Part shown: positions 33,701 to 41,454 of the stretch, in pieces | Numbering within the stretch: the first letter of the stretch is position 1 | Layout: every line of letters starts with the position of its first letter | NCBI GenBank assembly: GCA_016871515.1 | Contig: VHDE01000043.1 | Location: 1-44,418 of the forward strand | DNA length: 44,418 nt | Reading direction: 5' to 3' | From: Verrucomicrobiota bacterium | GTDB lineage: Bacteria > Verrucomicrobiota > Verrucomicrobiia > Limisphaerales > SIBE01 | Position numbers and translations under genes: made by a program | The notes under the pieces: generated by a model | What the model was told of the DNA's origin: nothing | Database searches by the model: none | What the model saw: the letters and a program-made list of their open reading frames with translations, nothing else

Positions 33701-36700
33701 GAAGCCGCCGTAACCACAAGAGCGTCAGCCGATGTCTCCGCGTCACTTACATTGATACGAACCAAATTGTCCCCAATCTTGACGGGGTTGGTATCCTCGT
33801 CAACGGTCACTGGCCCAGCGTCGACCAAACTGATCGTCGGTGTATCTTCGACCGGCGAGATCGAGAGTGTAAACGTCTGAGGTGCGGACGAGAGTTTATT
33901 CTGTCCAGCATTTCCGCCAACGGTAATTCCGCCGTCGGTGGCAACCACTGTAATCGTCACCGAACCTGATTTATCCGGGAGCGGAACAACCGCCATCGTC
34001 CTGCTGCCGCCCGTGCCGCCAAACAATATGTTTCCATTTGGAACGATTGACGTATCACTTGAAGTTCCGCTGAGAGTTACAGCACTTGCGTCTTGAGCAT
34101 CGGCAACCGTAATGTCTGCCGTTGCTAATCCGTCCTCGAGAATTGTCCGGCTTGATGGGTTGATCGTTGCCGTTGGAGCATTGTTCTCCGGTGTGGCCGC
34201 TGTAATCGTTACGACGAACGTCTGCGTGGCTGTTTCAAGGCCTCCAGTTGTTGCATCATCCTTGGAACCCCTATCTCTGAATTTGAGACTGATAGTGCTT
34301 GTGGCGTTCAAGGCAGCGTTTGATTTGGTGACGATGGTTACTCTCGAGTTTATCACGTCGAGAATGACGTTACTATCCTCCGCAACGGCGGTGTTGCTGG
34401 ATGTCTTCGTCACGGAGATCATTCTTGCTGCTGTTGTCTCCACGTCGGTTAATGTGATCGGCACTGAAATACCTTGCCCGGCCGGGACGGTCTGATTCGC
34501 TATTGCGGCCAGCGTTGGCTGATCATTTATTTCGGTTACGCGGAGCTTAAACTTTCTCACCGTACTGTTGACACCGCCAGATCCATTGTCCGTTGCGGTC
34601 AGAGTAATCACAGCCTCACCAAATTTATTCTTTCCGACTTTGTACTTGATAGTGGCTGTTGTGTTTGGATTTGTGAGGGAGGCGGGATCGACGCTCAGGC
34701 TCGTAATCAGGTCCGAGTTGTTGTGCGTCGCCGTGATCGTGACCGTTTGGTCAGATTCGCTAGCGCCGGCGGTCGTTGGTCCAGCGCTTATGCCGATAAC
34801 TTGGATTTGTTCTTCAACATCTACCCGGGCCGGATCATTTTCGTCGATTGTCACCAAGACTGGTTCGTCCGTCGAATTTCCGGGAAGACTGGACTGGTCC
34901 GCAGCGACCGTAGGCGTCAGCCTTTTCACAGCAACCAGAGTTGGAGCATCATTCACCGCTTCAACTGTCAAAATAAATGAACTTGTAGCGGTCGCGGTAT
35001 CACCGCCTGAGTTATCATTAATGGTCACTGTAATTGTTGCCCGTCCAAACTGATCTGCCGCTGGCCGCAGTGTCACGGTCCGATTAGCGCCGGTTCCCCC
35101 GATCTTAATTCCGCCGGTGGACGGCAGATCACCTGAGGTTTGGACGGCGTTCGGGACCAATGTGGTATTGGAAGATGAGACCGTAACGCGCTTGCCGCTT
35201 CCGGCGTTTGCGACAAAGTCGGACAGATTAGAAGTCTCGATGTCGCCAATCGTAAACGCTATATCGCCAGTCTGCGTATCTTCATTAATGGTTTGATTTG
35301 AGATTGCCGTAATAGTCGGTTGGTCATTCACCGCTGAGACATTGAGTGTAAACTGCGCCGATCGCGCATTGGCACTGGCATTTGCCTTGGTGCCGTCTGT
35401 CACAGTAATCAAGACCGTGACCGAGCCTGTTTTATTTGCAGCCGGTGTCATGGTGACTGTCCTCTCGGTGCCCGAACCGCCAAGGGCAATGTTCGCTACT
35501 GGAAGCAAATCGGTGTCGCCGCTCAATGCAGTTACCGACCGAGTCACCGTTAAGTTGTCAGCCGACGTAGAGGAGCCGCTTCCCGGACGAATGGTAAACG
35601 CTGCCGTGCTCGCGGTATCCTCGTTTGTGGTTACATCATTGATGGGCGAAATAGTGGGTTCCCCGGAGGGATTGGCCGGATTTGGCGCTTCAGCTTCGAA
35701 TTTTACTATGAACGCCGCTGTGGCTTCCGATCCGTTTGAATCGCGAACTTTAAGCGTAATGGTCGCCTGGGCCGCAGGTGCGCTCGCTCCCTCGATCCTA
35801 GGAATAACAGTTACTGTTCGATTGGCGCCTGTGCCGCTAAGGAATATGTTCGAGTTCGGCACGACCGGATCGTCCGTTGTCGGGCTGATACCCGAGTTTA
35901 CCGCAGTGGCCGTTACGACTAGGTTTGCTGGATCGTCCTCCACGTCGCCGACGGTGAAGGCAAGCGCCGGCGTCCTGGCGCCGCGATTCAGCGACTGATT
36001 TCGACCTCCCCCCACGGTCGTAGGGAATGTAGGAGCATCGTTTACCGAGTTCACCGTAAGAGTAAATGTTGCGCTTTTCGAACGCCCGCTTCCATCTGTG
36101 ACGTTAACGGTAATTGGGGCTGTTCCGAATTTGTTGGCGACGAGCTTCTTTATCTTCAGCGATTTGTTTTCGCCAGAGGCACCACCTTCGATGGCGAGTT
36201 CGGAACTCAGCACGAGGTCGGTGTTACCAGACGTTGCAGTCACCGTAAGACTGCCGACGGCAGTTTCCAGATCATCAACGGAGAATGGAACGACCGTGTT
36301 TTCGACGTCCTCATTAATGGTGACGCCACCAATTCCGGGCTTCTTAGTATTTGCGGCGGTACCCTGAGTAATCACCGGATCCGTCTGGCCAACTCCGCAG
36401 CAAACGACCTTGGTGGTAATTAGCTTCAGCGTCCAGCCACCGGCGATCTGACCGGCATCGCCCGCCTGATCGTCGGAGACAAATAGCTGCCAGGTCCCAT
36501 TCCCGTCCACATCCGCGAAAGCGGTGTTGAGATTTTGCGTATTATAGGGTCCAGCGGGCGCACCGGAGGGGAAGTCGCCGGTTGCGTAATCGCTCGGCTT
36601 GTAGGTCCCGGAAGTTATCTTCCCGTTTGCAGGCAGCATTGCGGAACCCGCTTCGGCAAAGGTAAGGTTTGCATCGCTAATTAGTGCCGTAGCAAGAGTA

Positions 36701-37521
36701 GCACCGCCCGCTTCCCGCATCAAAACCACTTTTTTTCCAGTCGGACCAACCAACAGAGCATTGATATCTCGGCTAAAAGCATGGGTTACATTATTAAGCG
36801 TAACCTCGATTCGTTTCACTCGGTCCCCACCGTTGCCAGACACATTTGGAATGCCTGAGGCGGATATAGTGGACGGATACGGCGTGGCCGTGTTGTTGTC
36901 GCGAATCGTGATGGGATTCGTATTAGAGAAGGTGTAGGTCGTGGTGACAGTCTCACCGAGTGGGAGTGCGCCGAAGACCAAGTCTTCCGATGTCCGCGAG
37001 CTTCCATCCGCTCTTGAAACTCGAAGGGTGGCCACAAGGCCAGCCGGATCGGCGCACGCTCCCTTAGCCCTAAACGTAATCGTTGCCGTATATTGCCCAT
37101 CCTTTGAAACATTACTGCTAGGGGATGTCTTACTAATCTGAAAATCGACATTCCCACTGGCAAGCAAGTCGGCCTGAACTTCTTGGTGCGTGCCGTCTGT
37201 GGTTTTCTTGAATACGAATACGTATGTCAGAGTTTCGCCAGGGTCAATTGCCTGATTGGGACAGCTCTCGCTCGCTAGCGACTGGGATACTACCGCATAG
37301 TTTGCGGAGGTCTGCGCTCCTGCGGGCAACGCCATCCCGAGTGTACACAATAGTGCAACAAACAAACCCCATAGCCCACTAGCGCCATGGCGTGTCCCTG
37401 AAGGGTGTTTAAAGGTTCTATTCATGATTTTTTGGGGGTGACTATTCATTCGCATATCTGTCGGAGCTTGGACATGTTTTTTGTGCATTGCGCGTAGGAA
37501 TAGAGATTTTTCATTTTTCAT
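30790..37521 (-). CDS. Giant secreted protein: P-domain, 14 Ig/cadherin-like repeats, FG-GAP repeats
   Basis: 2243 codons from ATG 37521; ATG 37425 (codon 33) is the better start because it directly precedes the signal peptide (LWGLFVALLCTLGMALPAGA). After a beta-rich segment (to about 190) comes a proprotein-convertase P/Homo-B-like domain (about 200-370: RVKRIEVTLNNVTHAFSRDI, GTWQLFVSDDQAGDAG). Then follow 14 repeats of about 100-130 residues, each with PTI..I.NQTI.EDT, a D.ET..LTVTASSSNT..VPN motif, GGSG.NRTVTV.PA, and a VTVTDG strand, bounded by NDAP-type linkers. The C-terminus (about 1985-2243) has five FG-GAP/VCBS-like blades with calcium loops of the DFDGDGAADVVFQ type and GVWYLNGTTL. 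It is likely an exported adhesin or matrix protein; no membrane anchor or sorting signal is visible at the C-terminus. A strong terminator follows, so it is monocistronic. Confidence 0.93.
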   Translation of the reverse strand: MKNEKSLFLRAMHKKHVQAPTDMRMNSHPQKIMNRTFKHPSGTRHGASGLWGLFVALLCTLGMALPAGAQTSANYAVVSQSLASESCPNQAIDPGETLTYVFVFKKTTDGTHQEVQADLLASGNVDFQISKTSPSSNVSKDGQYTATITFRAKGACADPAGLVATLRVSRADGSSRTSEDLVFGALPLGETVTTTYTFSNTNPITIRDNNTATPYPSTISASGIPNVSGNGGDRVKRIEVTLNNVTHAFSRDINALLVGPTGKKVVLMREAGGATLATALISDANLTFAEAGSAMLPANGKITSGTYKPSDYATGDFPSGAPAGPYNTQNLNTAFADVDGNGTWQLFVSDDQAGDAGQIAGGWTLKLITTKVVCCGVGQTDPVITQGTAANTKKPGIGGVTINEDVENTVVPFSVDDLETAVGSLTVTATSGNTDLVLSSELAIEGGASGENKSLKIKKLVANKFGTAPITVNVTDGSGRSKSATFTLTVNSVNDAPTFPTTVGGGRNQSLNRGARTPALAFTVGDVEDDPANLVVTATAVNSGISPTTDDPVVPNSNIFLSGTGANRTVTVIPRIEGASAPAAQATITLKVRDSNGSEATAAFIVKFEAEAPNPANPSGEPTISPINDVTTNEDTASTAAFTIRPGSGSSTSADNLTVTRSVTALSGDTDLLPVANIALGGSGTERTVTMTPAANKTGSVTVLITVTDGTKANASANARSAQFTLNVSAVNDQPTITAISNQTINEDTQTGDIAFTIGDIETSNLSDFVANAGSGKRVTVSSSNTTLVPNAVQTSGDLPSTGGIKIGGTGANRTVTLRPAADQFGRATITVTINDNSGGDTATATSSFILTVEAVNDAPTLVAVKRLTPTVAADQSSLPGNSTDEPVLVTIDENDPARVDVEEQIQVIGISAGPTTAGASESDQTVTITATHNNSDLITSLSVDPASLTNPNTTATIKYKVGKNKFGEAVITLTATDNGSGGVNSTVRKFKLRVTEINDQPTLAAIANQTVPAGQGISVPITLTDVETTAARMISVTKTSSNTAVAEDSNVILDVINSRVTIVTKSNAALNATSTISLKFRDRGSKDDATTGGLETATQTFVVTITAATPENNAPTATINPSSRTILEDGLATADITVADAQDASAVTLSGTSSDTSIVPNGNILFGGTGGSRTMAVVPLPDKSGSVTITVVATDGGITVGGNAGQNKLSSAPQTFTLSISPVEDTPTISLVDAGPVTVDEDTNPVKIGDNLVRINVSDAETSADALVVTAASSNTTIVPNANITISTTGGQRTATIVPVANLSGETTITFTVKDSANTTVNAPGFIVLVRSINDPPGLADISNSTIDEDAGTTTPITVQLTGLTAGGGETGQTLTITASATPATLIVPASITVTPNSINVTDASTSSSASVSFKTFPDQFGTAEFTINVTDNGTSESGNRGAITSAAQAKTTTKKFQVVINPVNDAPTINPIANLTINQDSVSAPIPVTVLDKENESRADQLVVSFSSSNTALVPNTTENLQPTGSGNNRGVIIKPLAGAAGEADITVKVTDTGISSGAGVLSGSLTFKVTVIAGQKPTITSIAAQTIKVNEDTPVISVTVNDAQTPAANLTVTAASDNTNLVPTGNIQFGGGGSTRQFIIRPAANQSGTANITITVRDADGNVAESKFKLTVLGQAPTISAIADQTVKKNGTTGAIAFSVNDAETFPGFLTVAASSSNQAFVPNSKVVLGGSGPNRTVTVAPAADQEEGTTTITLSVTDGEGQTVTRTFVVATPAPTNNAPTISSIPNQTAQKDQPSSLIPFTISDTETAVGSLIVTASSSSQEVLPNGNIFLGGSGGSRTALISAGKEGTSTITITVTDTGPGAAKSASTSFLLTVSANVAPTISAIGAQSTDKNKATAAVSFTVGDTETAAGSLTVAGASSNETLAPNANISVSGSGATRSVVVTPANNQVGTASITLTVTDGGGLKASTSFTLTVKETAAAKGDFDGDGAADVVFQDDSGFVAAWLMNGANLKQASFLVPSNIGDTNYRIAATGDFNRDGQEDILFQHTDGTLAVWFMTGTLQTSAELITPSKPGDPNWRAVASGDINGDGSADIVLQHNNGTLGVWFLNGTTLTSGALLTPSSLGDAGWKIVGLGDFNSDGKLDLALQYTNGTLGVWYLNGTTLTSATLMTPSSTGDANWRVVGVADRNGDGKPDLLVQHSNYTIGVWYMNGVTLSSAALINPSNSGATWRIVSPK

Positions 37522-37899
37522 GCAAGAAAAAAAGTAGGAGAAAAAAAGTTATTCACATCTTATTCACCAATTCACATAGCTTTTCGTGTTCTTCTAATTG
37601 TCTCAGCTTGGGCACAAATCCAGATAATTCACGCGTCAGACAATGTCGTGCTCGCCATCATTGAATGGGTTTCCAAATGGACCCCAAAAAAGAGACGCGG
37701 CTCAACTTATGCTAGGCAAAATTTCTACCTGCTTTGCTGGAAGTCCAAAATAAGGCCAAATTTTACCCGCAAACCATAGGACAAATTCCTAGTCTGTCAA
37801 CTTGCCCGGGACTTTTTTGGAGGCTCGAGCATTTGGACAGCTTTGGATTTTTTCGTCAAGCCCCGAAATTAAACCCTGAACCACGGATAAGAAAATTAA

Positions 37900-38045
37900 A
37901 CCGCGAATAGACGCGAATGAACGCGAATACAAATGGGCTTCGAGTCGATTGGCGTTTTCGAGAGGCGTTATCGACAAGGTGTGGCAAACGGCGGTGCGAG
38001 CTTGACCCTCTCGGGATTCGCGTCTCTTCACGTTCATTCGCGGTC
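37900..38045. repeat. Inverted repeat of the CGCGAATGAACGCGAAT family
   Basis: The left arm at 37900-37930 (ACCGCGAATAGACGCGAATG, then AACGCGAATAC) and right arm at 38014-38045 (GATTCGCGTCTCTTCACGTT, then CATTCGCGGTC) are imperfect inverted copies around about 83 bases. The ACCGCGAAT...CGCGAAT words are typical of a widespread non-coding repeat. Confidence 0.65.
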
Positions 38046-38118
38046 TTCTACTTTGGAATCGATTCTCTTACGCGTGGATTTCGGTCAAAGCGCGCAGCAA
38101 TTGCAGCAATTCCGCCCA

Positions 38119-38218
38119 ATGAACCGGCGTCGCAGGATAGGCGTCCCGCCTGTGTAGCATTTGCCCACACTGCGAGCACGACAGGACAGGCGGGACGCGC
38201 TGTCCTACCGCGTTCATG
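38119..38218. repeat. ATGAACC...GGTTCAT palindromic element, copy 1
   Basis: A 100-bp element with inverted ends (ATGAACC / GTTCATG) and inner arms AGGATAGGCGTCCCGCC and AGGACAGGCGGGACGCG ... TGTCCT. Copy 2 at 40924-41025 shares most of the sequence in the same order, including GCATTTGC and GAGCA in the centre. Its conserved ends and internal symmetry suggest a miniature mobile or RNA-encoded element. Confidence 0.75.
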
Positions 38219-38256
38219 GGCGCGATGCGCGCAAAAAAACTTCGCGCAAAAGACGG

Positions 38257-39444
38257 TTAACGTGTCCCCCAACCGAATCGTTCGGTGAACGGCCAGTAAA
38301 TGAACCAGCATTTGCCAATCACATTTTTCTGCGGCAAACCGCCCCAAGCGCGCGAATCGAAACTGTTCAGCGTGTTATCACCCATCGCCAGATAATGACG
38401 CGGCTCCACCATCTGAGACTGCGTTTCGTCCTGGAAGAGAGGAGCCAAATAGGCGCCGCTGATCCGGTTTGCGACGGACTGATTCACCTGGCCAAAATAA
38501 CAACCGTCACACGGGGCCGATGAAAATGTGTAAACATTTTCAAAACGCGGTGTGGCAGCGTCGAGGCGCTGTTCGTTAATAATCAGGTGCTGGTCATTTC
38601 CGATGCGGACTTTCTCACCGGGCAACGCGACGAGCCGCTTAATGTATAATTGATCCTGCGCCAGCGCAGAAATTCCCTTTGTTTTGAACACAATAATCTC
38701 GCCTCTTTCGGGCCGTCGAAAGTTGTAAGTAAAGCGGTCCACGAGCAGATGATCGCCGCTGACGACCTTCAATCGAATGATGTCGTCTCCTTTGCGGAAT
38801 GTGTCGCCGCTTTGGAATCCATTGCGCGCTTTAATGCGGGCGCGTTCTTCCAAACGATCCGGCGGAAGCCAAACCGTGTACCACTCATTTCCAACACGCA
38901 GTTTCTGAATTTTCACGAACGGAAAAACGAGCCTTGGCGGCCGCACCTCTTCGAGCATTCCATCAGACCGCGCCGTTACATGGCAGTACGAAACGCCTTT
39001 CGTCCAAAACAACGCAAAACGCTTTAACGCTCCAGGAATCTGAACCACGGGTTCCTTCTTGAGGTTTTGATCGGTAATCCCATAAAGCGTCGGCTGCATG
39101 GACCCGGTGGGGATTTTCGTCAGTTGGAAAAAGAAAGTGGTAAAGCCGAAGATCACCGTGGCCGCGACGAAAAGTTCCTTAATATTTTCTCGCGCGGCTC
39201 CATGGGGATACGGCTTGAGGCATTTGTCCGCGACCGTCACCAATTGGTCCATTTGCGCTTTGATGGCCTCTTTATCCGCGGTTGTCGCGAGCGTTTTGGT
39301 GAGTTCCTCGCAAGATTGCGTGATCGAGGCGATGGCTTCGTTGCCAAGCAAGTCGCGCTGCTCATTGACAAGCTTTCGCACATGCCGGCGCAGGTCCACG
39401 GCTTTACGGACCGTGCGGGAGAGAAACCATTTTAGGATGAGCAT
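38257..39444 (-). CDS. lepB: Signal peptidase I, paralogue 1
   Basis: 395 residues. Cleaves signal peptides from exported proteins at the periplasmic face. Catalytic Ser115 is in IPTGSMQPTL and Lys269 in LYIKRLVALPGE; SGDHLLVDRFTYNFRRPERG and YLAMGDNTLNSFDSRAWG are further signatures. One membrane helix (FVAATVIFGFTTFFFQL) precedes the active site. There is an unusual N-terminal cytoplasmic helical extension of about 90 residues with coiled-coil character (EELTKTLATTADKEAIKAQM), shared with the paralogue next door. It lies downstream of lepA and lepB copy 2 in the same orientation, and upstream of the giant secreted protein. A Cys pair (APCDGC) near residue 319 is absent from the paralogue. 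Confidence 0.95.
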   Translation of the reverse strand: MLILKWFLSRTVRKAVDLRRHVRKLVNEQRDLLGNEAIASITQSCEELTKTLATTADKEAIKAQMDQLVTVADKCLKPYPHGAARENIKELFVAATVIFGFTTFFFQLTKIPTGSMQPTLYGITDQNLKKEPVVQIPGALKRFALFWTKGVSYCHVTARSDGMLEEVRPPRLVFPFVKIQKLRVGNEWYTVWLPPDRLEERARIKARNGFQSGDTFRKGDDIIRLKVVSGDHLLVDRFTYNFRRPERGEIIVFKTKGISALAQDQLYIKRLVALPGEKVRIGNDQHLIINEQRLDAATPRFENVYTFSSAPCDGCYFGQVNQSVANRISGAYLAPLFQDETQSQMVEPRHYLAMGDNTLNSFDSRAWGGLPQKNVIGKCWFIYWPFTERFGWGTR

Positions 39445-39492
39445 AAACTTACTATCGATCCAGCTGTCGAGATGTACTGTTGGGCCAGCTAG

Positions 39493-39700
39493 TCGAAAAC
39501 TCGAAATCCGAAATCCGAAATCCGAAACAAATCCTAATCCCCAATCCGAAATTCGAAACTCGAAAACCCGCCTTCATAAGATTCCGGCCAACGTCCGAGA
39601 CTGGCCTTGCTCCGCTCTTGGCGGCGCCGTGTTTTGAGTTTTGCCTTCGGACATTTGAATTTGTTTCGGATTTCGAGTTTCGAGTTTGGAGATTGGAATT
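39493..39700. repeat. CGAAATCCGAAA repeat pair between the signal peptidase genes
   Basis: At 39493-39560 there are tandem words CGAAATC-CGAAATC-CGAAATC, then AACAAATCC and CGAAACTCG; at 39640-39700 the inverted counterpart occurs (TTTGTTTCGGATTTCGAGTTT). Low-complexity GAAATCC/GGATTTC repeats of this type are non-coding. They fill most of the 263 bases between the lepB paralogues. Confidence 0.65.
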
Positions 39701-39707
39701 ATTGGCC

Positions 39708-40892
39708 TCACCGGACTCCCCAACCGAAACGCGCAGAAATCGGCCAGAAGACAAAGGCGCATTTGCCGATGACCTTTTCCCGGGGAAAACTTCCCCAATA
39801 CCTGGAGTCGTAGCTATTCATTGTGTTGTCGCCCATGACGAAATAATCCTTCGGCGGCGCCGTGTAAACTGTAGATTCGCGCACAACCACGCCCGTTGAA
39901 CGATCACTGGCGATCGGGACATGTCCCGAAAACTCACTCTCGCGTGGCGGCCCCTCAAACGAATAAATGTTTTCAAAGCGCGGCGTTGAGGCATCGAGTC
40001 TCTGGCCGTTGACAACAACATGACGGTCGGCGCCGATTTCGACAGTCTCGCCGCCCAAGCCGATCAAGCGCTTGATGTAATGCGTGCCTTGTTGCAAGGC
40101 GAGAATTCCTTGCGTCGAAAAAATAATTATTTCACCGCGCGCGGGCCGCCGGAAGTTGCAGGTGAATCGATCGGCAAACAAGCGGTCACCGCTCGTGACC
40201 TTCATCTTTATGACGGCGTCGCCTTTGCGATAAACATGGCCAGGATGAATCCCAGCGTGGGCGAATAATAGCTGCTCGGGCGGAACTCCCTCGCGCGCGG
40301 GCAATGTGCTTGGAGGAAGCCAAATCTCATGCCATTCGCCTCCGAGTTTGAAGCGTTGCTTCTTGATGAATTTGAAGATTCGCGTGACCGGTTCGATTTC
40401 TTCGAGTTGGCCGTCGGCTTTTGCCGTAATGTGGTAATACCTAATTCCACGGATGAACGAATCCATTATTCGACGCGCGCCTGTGGGAATCCGAGCGTTT
40501 GGATCATCGTTTGAGTTCCGCACGGTGATGCCATGGAGCGTTGGCTGCATCGAACCGGTAGGAATGGCCATGGGCTGGAGAAAGAACGTCCGAATCCCCA
40601 TCGCAACGACCAGAGCAACCAGCACGACATCCAGGTTTTCACGCATGCCTGGATTTGGATAGGTCTTCAACCATCTATTGGCGGACGACTCCAAATGCGC
40701 CATGCGCGCTGCTATAGCTTCGTTGCTTTCACGCGGCCGAATCGCGTGTTGCAATTCCTCAATCGCTGATTCAACGGACGCGATCGCCTGAGCGCTCAAG
40801 AGGTCCCGTTGGGCACTCAACAATTTCCGCAATCGACGGCACAAATCTAACGCGCGACGCACCGTGCGTGAAGAAAACCAACGGAGAATCAT
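39708..40892 (-). CDS. lepB: Signal peptidase I, paralogue 2
   Basis: 394 residues with the same layout as its neighbour: N-terminal helical extension (SVESAIEELQHAIRPRESNE), membrane helix (VVLVALVVAMGIRTFFL), catalytic Ser114 in IPTGSMQPTLHGI, Lys274 in HYIKRLIGLGGE, SGDRLFADRFTCNFRRPARG, and YFVMGDNTMNSYDSRYWG. Both catalytic residues are intact, so both paralogues should be active. They are a tandem duplication that has diverged considerably, most strongly in the middle domain and near the N-terminus. It is closest to lepA, the classical lepA-lepB order. Confidence 0.95.
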   Translation of the reverse strand: MILRWFSSRTVRRALDLCRRLRKLLSAQRDLLSAQAIASVESAIEELQHAIRPRESNEAIAARMAHLESSANRWLKTYPNPGMRENLDVVLVALVVAMGIRTFFLQPMAIPTGSMQPTLHGITVRNSNDDPNARIPTGARRIMDSFIRGIRYYHITAKADGQLEEIEPVTRIFKFIKKQRFKLGGEWHEIWLPPSTLPAREGVPPEQLLFAHAGIHPGHVYRKGDAVIKMKVTSGDRLFADRFTCNFRRPARGEIIIFSTQGILALQQGTHYIKRLIGLGGETVEIGADRHVVVNGQRLDASTPRFENIYSFEGPPRESEFSGHVPIASDRSTGVVVRESTVYTAPPKDYFVMGDNTMNSYDSRYWGSFPREKVIGKCAFVFWPISARFGWGVR

Positions 40893-40923
40893 GGCGGCGC
40901 TGAGCCCCTCTCCCTAACCCTCG

Positions 40924-41025
40924 CCATGAACCTGCGCGGCAGGATAGGCGTCCCGCATGTCCAGCATTTGCGTACACCAAGAGCAGGAGAGGCGGGGACG
41001 CGCTGTCCTGCCAAACGGTTCATGG
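40924..41025. repeat. ATGAACC...GGTTCAT palindromic element, copy 2
   Basis: Begins CCATGAACC and ends GGTTCATGG, with inner arms GGCAGGATAGGCGTCCCGC and GGCGGGGACGCGCTGTCC. It matches copy 1 (38119-38218) along its length. It is nested inside CTCTCCC-type repeat words on both sides, suggesting insertion of one repeat into another. Confidence 0.75.
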
Positions 41026-41185
41026 ATGCAATGCGCGAAAATGTGTTTCGGAGACATCTCTCCCCATCCGATAGGGCGAGGGAAAAGGGTGTCGTGTCGC
41101 ACTTGCCGGCATCAAAAAGTGAACCAATCATTGATCGCCAAAAACATTCCCTCCCCATGGACCGCAGCATCCGAACGCCGACAGG

Positions 41186-41326
41186 TCTTGGAGTGCGGCG
41201 ATGGAGTCTGCGCAATCGCGGCTTTGGCGCGAGACAGTCTAGGACGCGTCTCCGAGCGGCCGAGCGCTCTTGGAAGTGCGGACCCCAAAGCGGTGACTGC
41301 GCAGACTCCGTCACCGCACTCCAAGA
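41186..41326. repeat. Inverted repeat with 41-bp arms (TCTTGGAGTGCGG family)
   Basis: Left arm 41186-41226 starts TCTTGGAGTGCGGCGATGG and continues AGTCTGCGCA; right arm 41286-41326 is its inverted copy (TGACTGCGCAGACTCCGTCA then CCGCACTCCAAGA), with about 5 mismatches. The centre of 59 bases holds CGCGTC and GAGCGGC words. It has no coding capacity. Confidence 0.85.
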
Positions 41327-41454
41327 TGCTGGCGCCGTCTCGCATACTCCAATCAGGTTCATCGGTTCAATGCGCGAAGTTTTGTTTCGGAGAGGTCTCT
41401 CCCCATTGGCCTCGTTGGATGGAGAGAGGGGCAGCTTTAACTGCGTGCTTGCGC

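Larger units (their letters stand above)
37522..38256. other. Intergenic region with two palindromic repeats
   Basis: 735 bases between the signal peptidase gene and the giant gene, both on the minus strand. Positions 37522-37870 are AT-rich and should contain the promoter of the giant gene, but no clear -35/-10 pair was found. The rest consists of the repeats at 37900-38045 and 38119-38218. Short frames there are translations of the repeats. Confidence 0.6.
40893..41454. other. Repeat-filled intergenic region between lepA and lepB
   Basis: 562 bases made almost wholly of repeats: CCCCTCTCCCTAACCCTCG (40904-40922), the ATGAACC element (40924-41025), a unit with CAATGCGCGAA and TGTTTCGGAGA (41028-41055) repeated at 41369-41397, CTCTCCCCATCCGAT (41060-41074), a large inverted repeat (41186-41326) and CTCTCCCCATTGG with GGAGAGAGGGG (41397-41430). 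Open frames across it are translations of these repeats. Confidence 0.7.

Noticed and set aside
31664..35998. Several plus-strand frames of 100-265 codons inside the giant repeat protein
   Set aside because: They are mirror translations of the Val/Thr/Ser-rich repeats and repeat with the same period as the sense repeats.
39493..39560. Tandem CGAAATC words as a CRISPR array
   Set aside because: Units are 8-9 bases with no spacers; this is a low-complexity repeat.
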